A stretch of DNA of 64,000 nucleotides from Candidatus Gastranaerophilales bacterium (GTDB lineage Bacteria > Cyanobacteriota > Vampirovibrionia > Gastranaerophilales > Gastranaerophilaceae), in NCBI GenBank assembly GCA_947624685.1, contig CANQLJ010000001.1, positions 62,001 to 126,000 of the forward strand. The letters are read 5' to 3'. Made by a program: the position numbers and the translations under genes. Below are positions 19,125-28,177 of this stretch, in pieces. Numbering within the stretch: the stretch's first letter is position 1; every line of letters begins with the position of its first letter. Under the pieces are notes generated by a model that saw nothing but the letters and a program-made list of their open reading frames with translations, was not told where the DNA came from and did no database searches.

Positions 19125-20253
19125 ACCATTAACTCATACACAGGATGAAACCTACACCCAAACTTCGGCAGATAATATTTTGCTTGTCGTTGTGGTTTTC
19201 ATTGTCGTTTTTGGGATAATGGCAGTGTTTTCCGCTTCCGCTCCAAAAGCAATAAGCTATGGAGAAAACCCGTTTAGCTTCACTTTTAAACAATTAATCT
19301 GGCTTATAGGCGGGATATTCGGAGCGCTGTTTTTCTCAAATTTTGACTATAAAAAATTAAAACCGTTTTCGGGGTTTGTCGCTCTTTTTGTCCTTGTGAT
19401 GCTGATTTTGGTTAAATTTTCTCCTTTAGGGGTAACGGTTAATGAAGCAAAAAGATGGCTTGTTATAGGCCCATTACAATTTCAGCCGTCAGAGATGGCA
19501 AAACCCGCTTTGGTATTATATTTTGCAACTCTTTTTTCAAAAGACTATTCAATATTGGATTCAAGAAAATATCCTTTTTATTTTATTTTTGCTTCAATGC
19601 TGCTTTTAATTTATATGCAGCCTAATTTATCAATGATAATCCTGCTTTTAACCACGTCACTCGTAATGTATTATATTGCAGGCGGTTCAACAAAGATAAT
19701 TTCAGCCGTACTATTGGCGGGCTCCGCTCTTGTAGCCACAACTATCAGAGGCTATCAATTACAGCGCATAAAAGTTTGGTGGAATCCCTTTTCGGATGCT
19801 CTTGGCTCGGGTTATAACATAATTCAATCCATGGTTGCTTTTTCTTCGGGAGGATTTTTTGGCGTGGGTTTTGGAAATTCCAAACAAAAGCTCTCTTGGC
19901 TTCCCGAGGGACACACCGACTTTATCTTTGCAATAATCGGAGAAGAGTTTGGATTTTTAGGGTGTTTCTTTTTAATTTGTTTATTTTGCGTATTTTTGCA
20001 TCGAGGTTTTATAATAGCTAAAAAATGTCCCGATATGTTCGGAAAAATCTTGGCTGTGGGTATTACTTTTTCAATCTGTTTTCAAGCATTTACAAATATG
20101 TCTGTAGCAAGCTCCTTCGTTCCTGCGACGGGGATTCCGCTTCCCTTAATAAGCTATGGCGGATCAAGCCTTTTTGTGACATTATGTATGATTGGGGTAT
20201 TGATTAATATCTCAAAGAAAAAAGTTCAAAGGATAGTTCATTATGTCGAATAA
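19105..20253 (+). CDS. ftsW: FtsW, lipid II polymerase of the divisome (SEDS family)
   Basis: Septal peptidoglycan glycosyltransferase in the inner membrane. About ten TM helices. Motifs: 'GIMAVFSASAPKAISYGENPFSF', 'KRWLVIGPLQFQPSEMAKPALVLYFA', 'NPFSDALGSGYNIIQSMVAFSSGGFFGVGFGNSKQKLSWLPEGHTDFIFAIIGEEFG' and 'FVPATGIPLPLISYGGSS' (read in segments). The ATG at 19105 gives 382 aa, the normal length. The open frame runs back to 19003 inside murD, but that would add residues encoded out of frame with murD and lacking family similarity. The SD is weak, so coupling to murD translation is likely. Confidence 0.94.
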   Translation: MYYQKNRPLTHTQDETYTQTSADNILLVVVVFIVVFGIMAVFSASAPKAISYGENPFSFTFKQLIWLIGGIFGALFFSNFDYKKLKPFSGFVALFVLVMLILVKFSPLGVTVNEAKRWLVIGPLQFQPSEMAKPALVLYFATLFSKDYSILDSRKYPFYFIFASMLLLIYMQPNLSMIILLLTTSLVMYYIAGGSTKIISAVLLAGSALVATTIRGYQLQRIKVWWNPFSDALGSGYNIIQSMVAFSSGGFFGVGFGNSKQKLSWLPEGHTDFIFAIIGEEFGFLGCFFLICLFCVFLHRGFIIAKKCPDMFGKILAVGITFSICFQAFTNMSVASSFVPATGIPLPLISYGGSSLFVTLCMIGVLINISKKKVQRIVHYVE

Positions 20254-21358
20254 AGAAAAAATATATTTTATAACGGGAGGCGGCACAGGCGGCCATATTT
20301 ATCCTGCGGTATCCGTGATTGACGCTTTAATTAGCGATAGCGTTGATAGCAAAAATATTTTTTATATCGGAAATAAAAAGAACCTTGAATATGAAATAGC
20401 AAAAAAGAAAAACTATAATTTCCTCTCTCAAGGCGCTAAGGGCATGCCTCGAAATATGAGCCTTAAAATAATTCCTTGGGCAATCGGGTTATTTTTCGCA
20501 ACATTAAAAACAATGTTATATTTTATAAAATATCGCCCGAATGTTGTTTTTGCAACGGGAGGATATGTTTGCGCTCCCTCATTATTTTGCGCAATTATTT
20601 TTAATGTCCCTTATATGCTCCACGACAGCGACATCCACCCCGGAATTGTCACAAGGTTTTTTGCACCCGGCGCTAAAAATATTTCTCTTGCTTTTGAAAA
20701 CGCCAAAAATCTTATAAAATCAAAAAACATTAATATAAACGGAAACCCCGTCAGACAAGAGTTTAAAACAATATCCAAAGCAAGCGCGAGAAAAGAACTG
20801 TCCCTGAAAGATGATTTTACAATCCTTATTATGGGAGGGTCACTGGGCGCAAAAAGAATCAACGACGCTGCTTTTGGGATTTTAAAAGAATTTGCAAACA
20901 AAGACGGGATTGAAATTATTTGGCAAACGGGCAAAAAGAATTTTGACGAAGTCACAAAAAAAATATTGGATGAATTTTCTCAATTGCCCAATAACCTTGT
21001 CTTACAGCCTTATTACGATAGGATGTATCTGGTATTATTATCAAGCGACCTTGTCATTTCAAGAGCGGGGTCATTGAGCCTTTCCGAAATTTGCGCAAGC
21101 TCCCTTCCTTCGATATTAGTCCCGTATCCTTTTGCTGCGGCTAATCATCAGGAAAAAAACGCAAGAGATTTTGTTAATAATAAAATCTCTCTGATGCTTG
21201 AAGACAAAGATTGCACCCAAGAAAATCTTTTAAAAATGGTGCTTGAACTTATGAACAACAAAGAACTTTTAAATGAATTGTCTTATAACGCTTATAAACA
21301 CGCAAAACTTGATTCTACGGGACAAATTGTAAAACAGCTTCAAAATATAATAAAATAA
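20243..21358 (+). CDS. murG: UDP-N-acetylglucosamine--lipid I GlcNAc transferase
   Basis: Converts lipid I to lipid II at the inner face of the membrane. 371 aa GT28-type glycosyltransferase: donor/acceptor glycine loop GGGTGGHIYPA (12-22), second glycine loop MGGSLGAKRIND, and the C-terminal UDP-GlcNAc pocket 'SRAGSLSLSEICASSLPSILVPYPFAAANHQEKNA' (read over about residues 273-310). Start overlaps ftsW by 11 bases. murC, murB and ftsQ, often next in such clusters, are not here; folC follows instead. Confidence 0.96.
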   Translation: MSNKEKIYFITGGGTGGHIYPAVSVIDALISDSVDSKNIFYIGNKKNLEYEIAKKKNYNFLSQGAKGMPRNMSLKIIPWAIGLFFATLKTMLYFIKYRPNVVFATGGYVCAPSLFCAIIFNVPYMLHDSDIHPGIVTRFFAPGAKNISLAFENAKNLIKSKNININGNPVRQEFKTISKASARKELSLKDDFTILIMGGSLGAKRINDAAFGILKEFANKDGIEIIWQTGKKNFDEVTKKILDEFSQLPNNLVLQPYYDRMYLVLLSSDLVISRAGSLSLSEICASSLPSILVPYPFAAANHQEKNARDFVNNKISLMLEDKDCTQENLLKMVLELMNNKELLNELSYNAYKHAKLDSTGQIVKQLQNIIK

Positions 21359-21370
21359 AAAGGCGAAAAC

Positions 21371-22621
21371 ATGAAAAGCGCAAAAGAAATTTTAACGGGC
21401 CATGAAAAATTCCACATCACCCTTGGAATAGAAAGGATTGAAAAAATCCTTGATATTTTATCTAACCCCCAAGATAAATATAAAATCATCCATATAGCGG
21501 GCACTAACGGCAAGGGGTCAACATCAAAAATCATAAACGACATTTTAATTAATTCAAATAAAAAAACAGGCCTTTTCACAAGCCCCCATTTATTTAACTA
21601 TGAAGAAAGAATCAAAGTAAATAACGAAAACATAAGCGAGTATGTTTTTAATAAATTAATTAACGATATTGATGAATTAGCTAAAAAAAATAATATTGAA
21701 TTGAGCGAATTTGAACTTCTTACAGCCGTTGCGCTATATTATTTTTTCCTTAAAGGTGTTGATTTTGCGGTACTTGAAACAGGGCTTGGGGGCTTATATG
21801 ATGCGACAAATGTTGTTAAAGACTCTTTAAGCGTAATTACAACGATTGATTTTGACCATAAAGAGCGCCTTGGAAATACAATTGAAGATATTGCAATTCA
21901 AAAAGGCGGAATAATTAAAAAAGATTCTAACGTCGTAATTTCAAAGGATAACTTGGGGTTTAATGTAATTAAAGATATTGCAAAAGAAAAAAACGCAAAT
22001 GTTATTGAAAGCGCAAAAATTGAGTTATCGGAAAAAAATAAAATAGAATACAAAAATAAAGTCTATGATTTCAACCTATCGGGCGCTTTTCAGCTTCAAA
22101 ATCTTTCTTTAGCGCTTGGAGCTATAGAATTTTTAAACAATAAATATGATTTAAAAATAGATGAAAAAATTCTTGAAAAATCTCTAAAAAATGTCACCTG
22201 GGATTTTAGAAATCAATATTTTAAAAAACAAAATATTTTAATTGATTCGGCTCATAACCCTTCAGGTGTCAGAGTTTTAAGGGATGTTTTAAATTCTGAT
22301 TATAAAGAAAAAAATAAAATTTTTATCTTTGGCTGCCTTAAAAACAAAGATTATGTTGAAATGATAAATATAATTAACGATGCCGTAAATGATAATGATA
22401 ATGATAATGATAGCGGGGATGAATTTTATTTTTATGAATTTAACTACCCAAATGCGCTGAGCTATGAGGAATTTACCAAAAACACAAAACTAAAAATCCC
22501 CTCTAAAAAATTAACTGAACTGTCTCAAATTAAAGACATAATTAAAAAAGACGATTTAAAAGTCTTTTTTGGTTCGATTTATATGTTAGGCAGTATCTTT
22601 AGTGAAATAAAATTAAAATAG
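21371..22621 (+). CDS. folC: folylpolyglutamate synthase / dihydrofolate synthase
   Basis: Mur-ligase-fold enzyme that adds glutamate to folates (and in many bacteria to dihydropteroate). 416 aa. P-loop AGTNGKGST (43-51), 'TGLFTSPHLFNYEERIKVN', 'LETGLGGLYDATNVV', 'TTIDFDHKERLGNTIEDIAIQKGGIIK' and 'DSAHNPSGVRVLRDVL' are all FolC landmarks. Twelve bases after murG with only a weak ribosome site, so probably the last gene of that transcript. An AATGAT microsatellite-like stretch (about 22386-22412) encodes an Asn-Asp run near residue 340-348. Confidence 0.93.
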   Translation: MKSAKEILTGHEKFHITLGIERIEKILDILSNPQDKYKIIHIAGTNGKGSTSKIINDILINSNKKTGLFTSPHLFNYEERIKVNNENISEYVFNKLINDIDELAKKNNIELSEFELLTAVALYYFFLKGVDFAVLETGLGGLYDATNVVKDSLSVITTIDFDHKERLGNTIEDIAIQKGGIIKKDSNVVISKDNLGFNVIKDIAKEKNANVIESAKIELSEKNKIEYKNKVYDFNLSGAFQLQNLSLALGAIEFLNNKYDLKIDEKILEKSLKNVTWDFRNQYFKKQNILIDSAHNPSGVRVLRDVLNSDYKEKNKIFIFGCLKNKDYVEMINIINDAVNDNDNDNDSGDEFYFYEFNYPNALSYEEFTKNTKLKIPSKKLTELSQIKDIIKKDDLKVFFGSIYMLGSIFSEIKLK

Positions 22622-22657
22622 CCCCGTTAAAATAAGCCCCTAAACCTAAAATAAAAC

Positions 22658-23113
22658 CTATATCGCCCCTTCAAGTTCAAGCAAGCTCTTTTTAATTGCC
22701 GTGCCATAATTATATCCCCCGATATTGCGCGATTTTGCTATTACTCTATGGCAAGGGACGATAATTACGATTTTATTTTTCTTACAAGCGCTTCCGAGCG
22801 CCCTTTGAGCGTTTTTATGATTTATCATAGTTGCAAGCTCTTGGTAAGAATAGGTTTTACCATAGGGGATTTTTAAAAGCCCCTTATAGACTCTCTTTTG
22901 AAAGTCGGTACCTGAAAGCTTTAAATCAATATCAAAAACTTTTCTTTTTTGATTAAAATACTCATCAAGCTGTTTTTTGATTTTTAAAACAAAAGGATTG
23001 TCCTTATTCTTTTCAGCTATGGCTTCAGCGAAGGACAGCGAAACAAGAAAATCATTTTGCGCTTCAATTTTTAAAGCGCCGAATGGCGAATCGTAATAAG
23101 ATTTTATTATCAT
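22658..23113 (-). CDS. ogt: methylated-DNA--protein-cysteine S-methyltransferase
   Basis: Suicide DNA-repair protein that transfers O6-methyl groups from guanine to its own cysteine. 151 aa, single-domain Ogt/AGT form without an AdaA region. Seen: 'GTDFQKRVYKGLLKIPYGKTYSYQELA', the arginine-finger helix 'NAQRALGSACKKN', and the active site IVPCHRVI with nucleophile C121, followed by 'GGYNYGTAIKKSLLELEG'. Convergent with folC; monocistronic. Confidence 0.94.
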   Translation of the reverse strand: MIIKSYYDSPFGALKIEAQNDFLVSLSFAEAIAEKNKDNPFVLKIKKQLDEYFNQKRKVFDIDLKLSGTDFQKRVYKGLLKIPYGKTYSYQELATMINHKNAQRALGSACKKNKIVIIVPCHRVIAKSRNIGGYNYGTAIKKSLLELEGAI

Positions 23114-23235
23114 AACAAAATTAGTTTATCACATGTTTTCAAATAAAAGGTTTAAAAAACGTAAATAAATTGCAAAAAAGCAATTTTAAAGTTATCATAG
23201 GAATAATAAAAAATAAAATGGGGATAAACTGATTA

Positions 23236-25107
23236 ATGTCAATCGATAATGACATAACAAACACAAAAGAAGATATAAAAAACAATCTTGATATATCGGA
23301 TGAAAAAAACACGGTTGAAGCAATAAGCGAAAATAAAATTGACAACACAAAACAAAAAGCAATCATAAGAGCGTTTTTAGCCAACATCGGGATTGCTTTA
23401 GTTAAATTAGTCTGTTTTATATTTTCAAAAAGTTCCGCGATGCTCGCTGAATCAATCCATAGCGGGGTCGATTCATTCAACAGCATCTGTCTTTGGGTCG
23501 GAATCAAAAGAGGGGCAAAACCTGCTGATAGTGAACACCCCTTCGGTTATGGCCTAGAAGCCAACATCTGGGCGATGTTTGCTTCAATTTTGATGCTCGT
23601 TGGTGCAACCGTTGCAATATATCACGGGTGGAACAAGTTTTTTGAACCGGATGGAATTGAAACACTATTAAAAAACTATAATTTTATCGCGCTATCTTTA
23701 ATTATCAGCATGTTTTTTGAAGGCTGGGCGGTCAATAGCGCAGTAAATGCCGTTATGGCGGAAATTTCTATTGTGGAAAAAAACCCTGTTAAAAGATTTT
23801 TAATTTCAATTAAACATATCAAAAAAATCAAATCCCCAACGACAAAATTTGTCTGGTATGAAGATACCTGTGCATTTTTTGGCGTGTTTATAGCATTATT
23901 TGCAATAAGTCTTTCTAAATTCGCAATGCCGAATAATTATGCTCATATCCCTGACGCTGTAGCATCAATTATAATCGGTATGATACTGTTAAATCTTGCG
24001 TTTTATCTGGTTAAAAATAATGTCAACAGCCTGACCGTTCAATCGGCAGAACCTCGAATTGAAGAAATAATCAGAAACGTCGCAAGTACAATCCACGGAA
24101 TTACCCATGTATTGGAATTAAAAACAATCGATCTTGGAACATCGGGGCTTGTAATTAATATGACAATTGAAGTCGACCCCGAAACGCAAATGAAAGACGC
24201 TGATGACATTGCGCAAATGTTAGAGAGAAAAATCAGGAAATACATAAAAAACGTAAACGACGTCACAATCGAGCTTCAAGCGCATGATGAGGAAGATAAT
24301 TGGGAAGAAAAATTTGAAAAATTAATTTCCGAAGGTCAAAAAATCAGCGCCATCGATGACCATGAAGCAAATATGCTCTCTAATTTCTTTTCTTTTGCAA
24401 ATACTGTCGTAAAAGAAATAATGATACCTCGAACCGAGATTATATTTGCTGAAAGCACAAATTCAATCTATGAATTGGCCGATATAATAATCAATTCCGG
24501 CCACACAAGAATCCCAATTTATGAAGACAATGTCGATAATATCTTAGGGATGATTAATGCAAAAGACGTCTTAAAAATCATCAAAAACAACAACATTGAC
24601 GATAATTTTTCGATTAAAAATCTCGTCAGAGACATTTTAATAGTCCCTGAAAACAAGTTTATAAGCGACTTATTGTCAGATTTCACTTCATCAAAAAACC
24701 AAATCGCAATGGTTATAGATGAACACGGTGGAGTCGCGGGGATTGTCACAATCGAGGATATTTTAGAAGAAATCGTAGGTGAAATCTATGATGAATTTGA
24801 CAAAGTCGAAACACCCGAAATAGTGAGACTTGACGATAATACATTAAATGTTTCGTCTAAATTAAGTATTGATGATTTTAACGAACGATTTGACCAAGAC
24901 ATCCCAAACGAAGATTTTCAAACATTGGGCGGCTATGTCTTTGGTCTTTTGGGCAGAGAACCCGAATTAAATGATGTTGTGGAAGATAAAAACATCACCT
25001 ACACAATTTTAGAGCTCGACGGGATTAAAATTACAAGAGTTAAATTGCATAAAAGTACACCTTTCATTGATAAAATCAACAAAGATAATAACAATAAGGA
25101 GAACTGA
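23236..25107 (+). CDS. cation diffusion facilitator fused to CBS pair and CorC_HlyC domain, 623 aa
   Basis: Predicted metal-ion transporter with an unusual architecture. Residues about 40-265 are a CDF membrane domain with five to six helices: metal-site pair H75/D79 in AESIHSGVDS, HPFGYG (101-106), and an E209-D210 pair in TM5 (YEDTCAFFG), as in the ZnT9-like branch rather than the usual HxxxD. A CDF cytoplasmic domain follows (about 270-350). Residues about 393-520 are two CBS motifs (MIPRTEIIF...GHTRIPIYEDNVDNILGMINAKDVL; IAMVIDEHGGVAGIVTIEDILEEIVGEI, in segments), and about 530-605 a CorC_HlyC domain. CBS-CorC normally follows a DUF21/CNNM membrane domain. One uninterrupted frame; overlaps gpsA by one base. 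Confidence 0.9.
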   Translation: MSIDNDITNTKEDIKNNLDISDEKNTVEAISENKIDNTKQKAIIRAFLANIGIALVKLVCFIFSKSSAMLAESIHSGVDSFNSICLWVGIKRGAKPADSEHPFGYGLEANIWAMFASILMLVGATVAIYHGWNKFFEPDGIETLLKNYNFIALSLIISMFFEGWAVNSAVNAVMAEISIVEKNPVKRFLISIKHIKKIKSPTTKFVWYEDTCAFFGVFIALFAISLSKFAMPNNYAHIPDAVASIIIGMILLNLAFYLVKNNVNSLTVQSAEPRIEEIIRNVASTIHGITHVLELKTIDLGTSGLVINMTIEVDPETQMKDADDIAQMLERKIRKYIKNVNDVTIELQAHDEEDNWEEKFEKLISEGQKISAIDDHEANMLSNFFSFANTVVKEIMIPRTEIIFAESTNSIYELADIIINSGHTRIPIYEDNVDNILGMINAKDVLKIIKNNNIDDNFSIKNLVRDILIVPENKFISDLLSDFTSSKNQIAMVIDEHGGVAGIVTIEDILEEIVGEIYDEFDKVETPEIVRLDDNTLNVSSKLSIDDFNERFDQDIPNEDFQTLGGYVFGLLGREPELNDVVEDKNITYTILELDGIKITRVKLHKSTPFIDKINKDNNNKEN

Positions 25108-26099
25108 TGAAATTAACGGTTTTAGGCCCCGGCTGCTGGGGGCTCACAATTGCAAAATTGATGAACAATAATTTTGATGACATTTTCGTTTGGGGAAGAA
25201 ACGAAGATTTAAGTCCGATGTTATTAAATGAAAAAAGAATCGAAAAACCCCTTAAAATTGAACTTGATAAAAAAGTTCAAATAACTTCCGACCTTAGCCT
25301 TGCTCTAAAAGATGCTGATATTATTCTTCTTGTCGTTGCAACGTCAGGTATTAGAGAAGTTTGCGAAAAAATTAAAAAAGTCGGGCTTAATAAAAATCAA
25401 ATTCTTGTTAATTTATCAAAAGGAATCGAACTGCCTTCCTTAAAAAGAATGTCGCAAGTAATCCTTGAAGTCCTACCCGACATTAATTTTGCAGTCCTAT
25501 CAGGGCCCACCCTTGCTCGAGAAATCATCGAAGGAAAGCCGACACTCGCTACCATTGCCTCAGATGACCTTGAAATCGCTAAAAAAGCGCAGCAGATGCT
25601 CAATGTCTCATCACTATTTAGGCTATATTCTTCAGATGATGTTATAGGGGTTGAACTTGGCGGAAGTTTAAAAAACGTCATTGCAATAGCTTCCGGGTTT
25701 GCTCATCAAATGGGGCTTGGGGATAATTTAAGAGGGTCGCTTTTAACAAGAGGGATGGCCGAAATGATTAGAATAAGCGTCGCCCTTGGAGCGAAACCTC
25801 AAACACTATATGGGTTATCAGGCATGGGAGATTTAATTGCAACAGCTTCAAGCCCCTATTCAAGAAATTTCACGGTTGGCACAATGATTGCTCAAGGAAA
25901 AAAGATTGATGATATTTTAGCTTCCTTAGGTTCAGTTGCCGAAGGCGTTAAGACATCAAAAGCGCTATGTGAACTGGCAAAAAAATTAAACATCGAAGTA
26001 CCCGTTTCAAATGCAATTTATGAAGCGGTGTATAGCGATATTACGCCAAAAGAAATTATGGAAAAATTGATGAATCGAAAATTGAAAGTGGAAGACTAA
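25107..26099 (+). CDS. gpsA: glycerol-3-phosphate dehydrogenase [NAD(P)+]
   Basis: Makes sn-glycerol-3-phosphate from dihydroxyacetone phosphate for phospholipid synthesis. 330 aa. Seen: Rossmann loop GPGCWGLTIAKLM (about 7-19), 'NLSKGIE', 'AVLSGPTLAREI', catalytic region 'GVELGGSLKNVIAIASGFAHQMGLGDNLRGSLLTRGMAEM' (read in segments, about 187-225), and 'LSGMGDLIATASSPYSRNFTVG'. Its ATG overlaps the stop of the transporter gene by one base (TGATG), with an AAGGAG ribosome site inside that gene, so the two are co-translated. Confidence 0.96.
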   Translation: MKLTVLGPGCWGLTIAKLMNNNFDDIFVWGRNEDLSPMLLNEKRIEKPLKIELDKKVQITSDLSLALKDADIILLVVATSGIREVCEKIKKVGLNKNQILVNLSKGIELPSLKRMSQVILEVLPDINFAVLSGPTLAREIIEGKPTLATIASDDLEIAKKAQQMLNVSSLFRLYSSDDVIGVELGGSLKNVIAIASGFAHQMGLGDNLRGSLLTRGMAEMIRISVALGAKPQTLYGLSGMGDLIATASSPYSRNFTVGTMIAQGKKIDDILASLGSVAEGVKTSKALCELAKKLNIEVPVSNAIYEAVYSDITPKEIMEKLMNRKLKVED

Positions 26100-26527
26100 T
26101 GAAAAAATTATTTTATGTTTTTGGGATATTGCTTGCTTTTGTTGCAAACGCAAGCTATGAATTTAATTATCAAGATAGGACAATAAAATATGATGAAGAT
26201 ACTTTGAAATTTTATGAAAATTCGATATTGCTTGATAATAGCGAAGTACAAAAGATTTTTCCGGATTATAAGATTATTTTAATATCTCATTTTGATAAAA
26301 ATAAAAAATATGAAATGAAAAATTCTCTTTTTAAATCTCAAAAAATCTTGCTTTTAAATGATACAAAAAGAACTTTCCACGGGTTTTTCATCTATCCCAA
26401 CAGCTCAAGAGACGAATTTCAAAATTATAAAAACGGCGAAATTAAATCATTATTTACGCTCTATGGCAAAAAAAATGTCCGCCTGAAACATCAAGGCGGA
26501 GATGAATTTGAAATCGTAGTTAGATAA
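26099..26527 (+). CDS. hypothetical exported protein, 142 aa
   Basis: Unrecognised. Seen: an N-terminal signal peptide (MKKLFYVFGILLAFVANASYEF, cut probably after ANA, about residue 18) and a mature part of about 124 aa rich in beta-type sequence with no cysteine. The ATG overlaps the gpsA stop by one base (TAATG), making it the third gene of the CDF-gpsA operon. A G+C-rich hairpin (CCGCCT/AGGCGG, about 26479-26500) lies inside its last codons. Function unknown. Confidence 0.7.
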   Translation: MKKLFYVFGILLAFVANASYEFNYQDRTIKYDEDTLKFYENSILLDNSEVQKIFPDYKIILISHFDKNKKYEMKNSLFKSQKILLLNDTKRTFHGFFIYPNSSRDEFQNYKNGEIKSLFTLYGKKNVRLKHQGGDEFEIVVR

Positions 26528-26538
26528 GAATTTGAAGA

Positions 26539-26883
26539 TTAATTCACAACAAAATGTCTTTTGACGAGTTCTCTTTTATTGTCTTTAAAATCTAAAAAAT
26601 TAACATAAGATTTTAAAAAACCGTCTTTGAAAATTATTGAAAGATATGTTAAAACCTCGCTTTGGAGATTAAAGAGTTTTATTTTATTTTCAAGGAGATA
26701 TTGTATCAAAATATTGCTGTTAATATTTTGAACGTTTTTCATATCGAGCCCGATTCTTTTTTTGGGTTCAATGTCTGATATAATTTTTTCTATTAAATTG
26801 TCGTCAATTGTTTTTTGGTTTATCAAAAAAACAATTTCATTTTTTAAAATTGTTTTAACAAAATTCATTATTGTCATCTTCAT
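26539..26883 (-). CDS. hypothetical protein, possibly STAS-like, 114 aa
   Basis: Soluble 114-aa protein. The central part 'RIGLDMKNVQNINSNILIQYLLENKIKLFNLQSEV' has the strand-helix pattern and 'DMxxVxxINSxxL' spacing of STAS (anti-sigma-antagonist-like) domains, but the usual phosphorylatable Ser/Thr in DSSG context is only partly kept (INSN). It is divergent from the degenerate kinase gene, with 120 bases between them. STAS assignment is tentative; could equally be an unrelated small alpha/beta protein. Confidence 0.6.
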   Translation of the reverse strand: MKMTIMNFVKTILKNEIVFLINQKTIDDNLIEKIISDIEPKKRIGLDMKNVQNINSNILIQYLLENKIKLFNLQSEVLTYLSIIFKDGFLKSYVNFLDFKDNKRELVKRHFVVN

Positions 26884-26959
26884 AGGGCTGAATATATCTG
26901 ATTTTATAACTTTTATTATGAAATGTTAATTATTACGAAGTTTGATATACTTACAACTT

Positions 26960-26989
26960 TTGTTTAAGAAGAAAATATGATAGTATAAT
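26960..26989 (+). promoter_or_regulatory. sigma70-type promoter for the PAS/degenerate kinase gene
   Basis: TTGTTT (26960-26965), 18-base spacer and a perfect TATAAT (26984-26989), placed 18 bases before the ATG at 27008, with AGGG as ribosome site between. Confidence 0.6.
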
Positions 26990-27007
26990 TTTTAATAGGG
27001 AAAGTTG

Positions 27008-28138
27008 ATGAATATATTAAAGTATTTTAAAAGCCAAAAAGAAGAAGATTGCGACTTCAATTCATTGCCAGATGGGATTTTCACGCTTGAACAAGACGGG
27101 AGAATCATAGACGTTAATAACAAAATCCTTGAAATGTATAATACAAACAGATTCAATATCTTGGGTCATTATTTTTCGGATTTTGTTGAAAACGGGACAT
27201 CTGTCTTAAATAAAATCGTCCAAAATAACTCTTTTGCAATCGTCAAAGCAATCACAAAAGAAGACACTTTAAGAAACGTATATTTTGAAATCACCGCTTC
27301 AAGAGATACTGAAAAATCAAAAGTCTATGTAGTCGCTAGAAACATCACCCAAAAACAAAACGAATATAAGGAAATGAGCGAAAAATACAGTGTCTGCCAA
27401 AAGATAATCGACGAAAAAAATGATTTTCTCCTCACTGCTTCCGGAAGCGTCCTATCCGCTCTTGTATCCATAACGGGTTTTTCAAGAGCTCTTTTGGATG
27501 GAATCGGAGGAGCATTATCCGAAAAACAGCAAAAATACTTAAATATCATAAACACAAATTCAAAAGAACTTAACTATGACTTAGAAAAATTATTCACCCT
27601 CTTTCGTCTCGAATCAAACAGGGTTGAATATAACTATAAAAATTTCGATTTAATAAGCCTCATTAAATCAATTGAAAGAATCTATCAAAAAGATTTTAAA
27701 GACAAAAAAGTCATCTTTTCGCTTGATTATTCGGCTCTTACGCAGAGAGATTGTTTCTTAGATGGCGAAGTTGTTGAATATATCTTAAGATGTATTATGG
27801 ATATTTTCCTTCGGTTTTCAAACTTCGGAAAATGTTCCTTAAATATCGGTCATCCGCCGATTGACTTTTTAAAAGAGCATGATTTTGCTTCAAATGACAC
27901 GCTGGATAGCTATAAATACGTCCTTTTCGAAGCAAAAATCGCCGATTTGGTTTTCAGCGAAGAAGAGCTTGAAAATATCTTTGATACATACTATCAAAAG
28001 ACTTCAAAGCGCCCGATAGGATTAAAAGCAACAATTAATCTTCTTAAATTGTATATAAACGATTTTCGAGGAGATATTTGGATATATTCAAAACAAAATT
28101 TTGGCACAATGTTCACCTTTGTGCTACCATTAAGATGA
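27008..28138 (+). CDS. PAS-domain histidine-kinase-like protein lacking catalytic motifs (pseudokinase)
   Basis: 376 aa from the ATG at 27008 (a TTG one codon earlier is less likely; AGGG at 26997-27000 fits the ATG). No TM helix, so cytoplasmic. PAS fold at about 18-115 (PDGIFTLEQDGRIIDVNNKILEMYN), then a region aligning with HisKA: 'NDFLLTASGSVLSALVSITGFSRALLDG', where the SHELRTPL box reads SGSVLSAL, so the phospho-acceptor His is G146. The ATPase-like region (about 215-376) has the shape 'FSEEELENIFDTYYQK...FGTMFTFVLPL' but lacks the N-box Asn and the DxGxG and GxGLG loops. Probably a signalling or binding protein without kinase activity. Confidence 0.85.
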   Translation: MNILKYFKSQKEEDCDFNSLPDGIFTLEQDGRIIDVNNKILEMYNTNRFNILGHYFSDFVENGTSVLNKIVQNNSFAIVKAITKEDTLRNVYFEITASRDTEKSKVYVVARNITQKQNEYKEMSEKYSVCQKIIDEKNDFLLTASGSVLSALVSITGFSRALLDGIGGALSEKQQKYLNIINTNSKELNYDLEKLFTLFRLESNRVEYNYKNFDLISLIKSIERIYQKDFKDKKVIFSLDYSALTQRDCFLDGEVVEYILRCIMDIFLRFSNFGKCSLNIGHPPIDFLKEHDFASNDTLDSYKYVLFEAKIADLVFSEEELENIFDTYYQKTSKRPIGLKATINLLKLYINDFRGDIWIYSKQNFGTMFTFVLPLR

Positions 28139-28177
28139 ATGGAATTTTAGTAATTTTTACGGATTTACAGATAAAAA

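Noticed and set aside
22386-22412. AATGAT microsatellite in folC as a phase-variable tract
   Set aside because: Unit changes of six bases would not alter the frame, and the tract is short; most likely a simple Asn-Asp run.
26476-26502. Terminator hairpin CCGCCT/AGGCGG
   Set aside because: Lies inside the coding end of the exported protein gene and is not followed by a T run.
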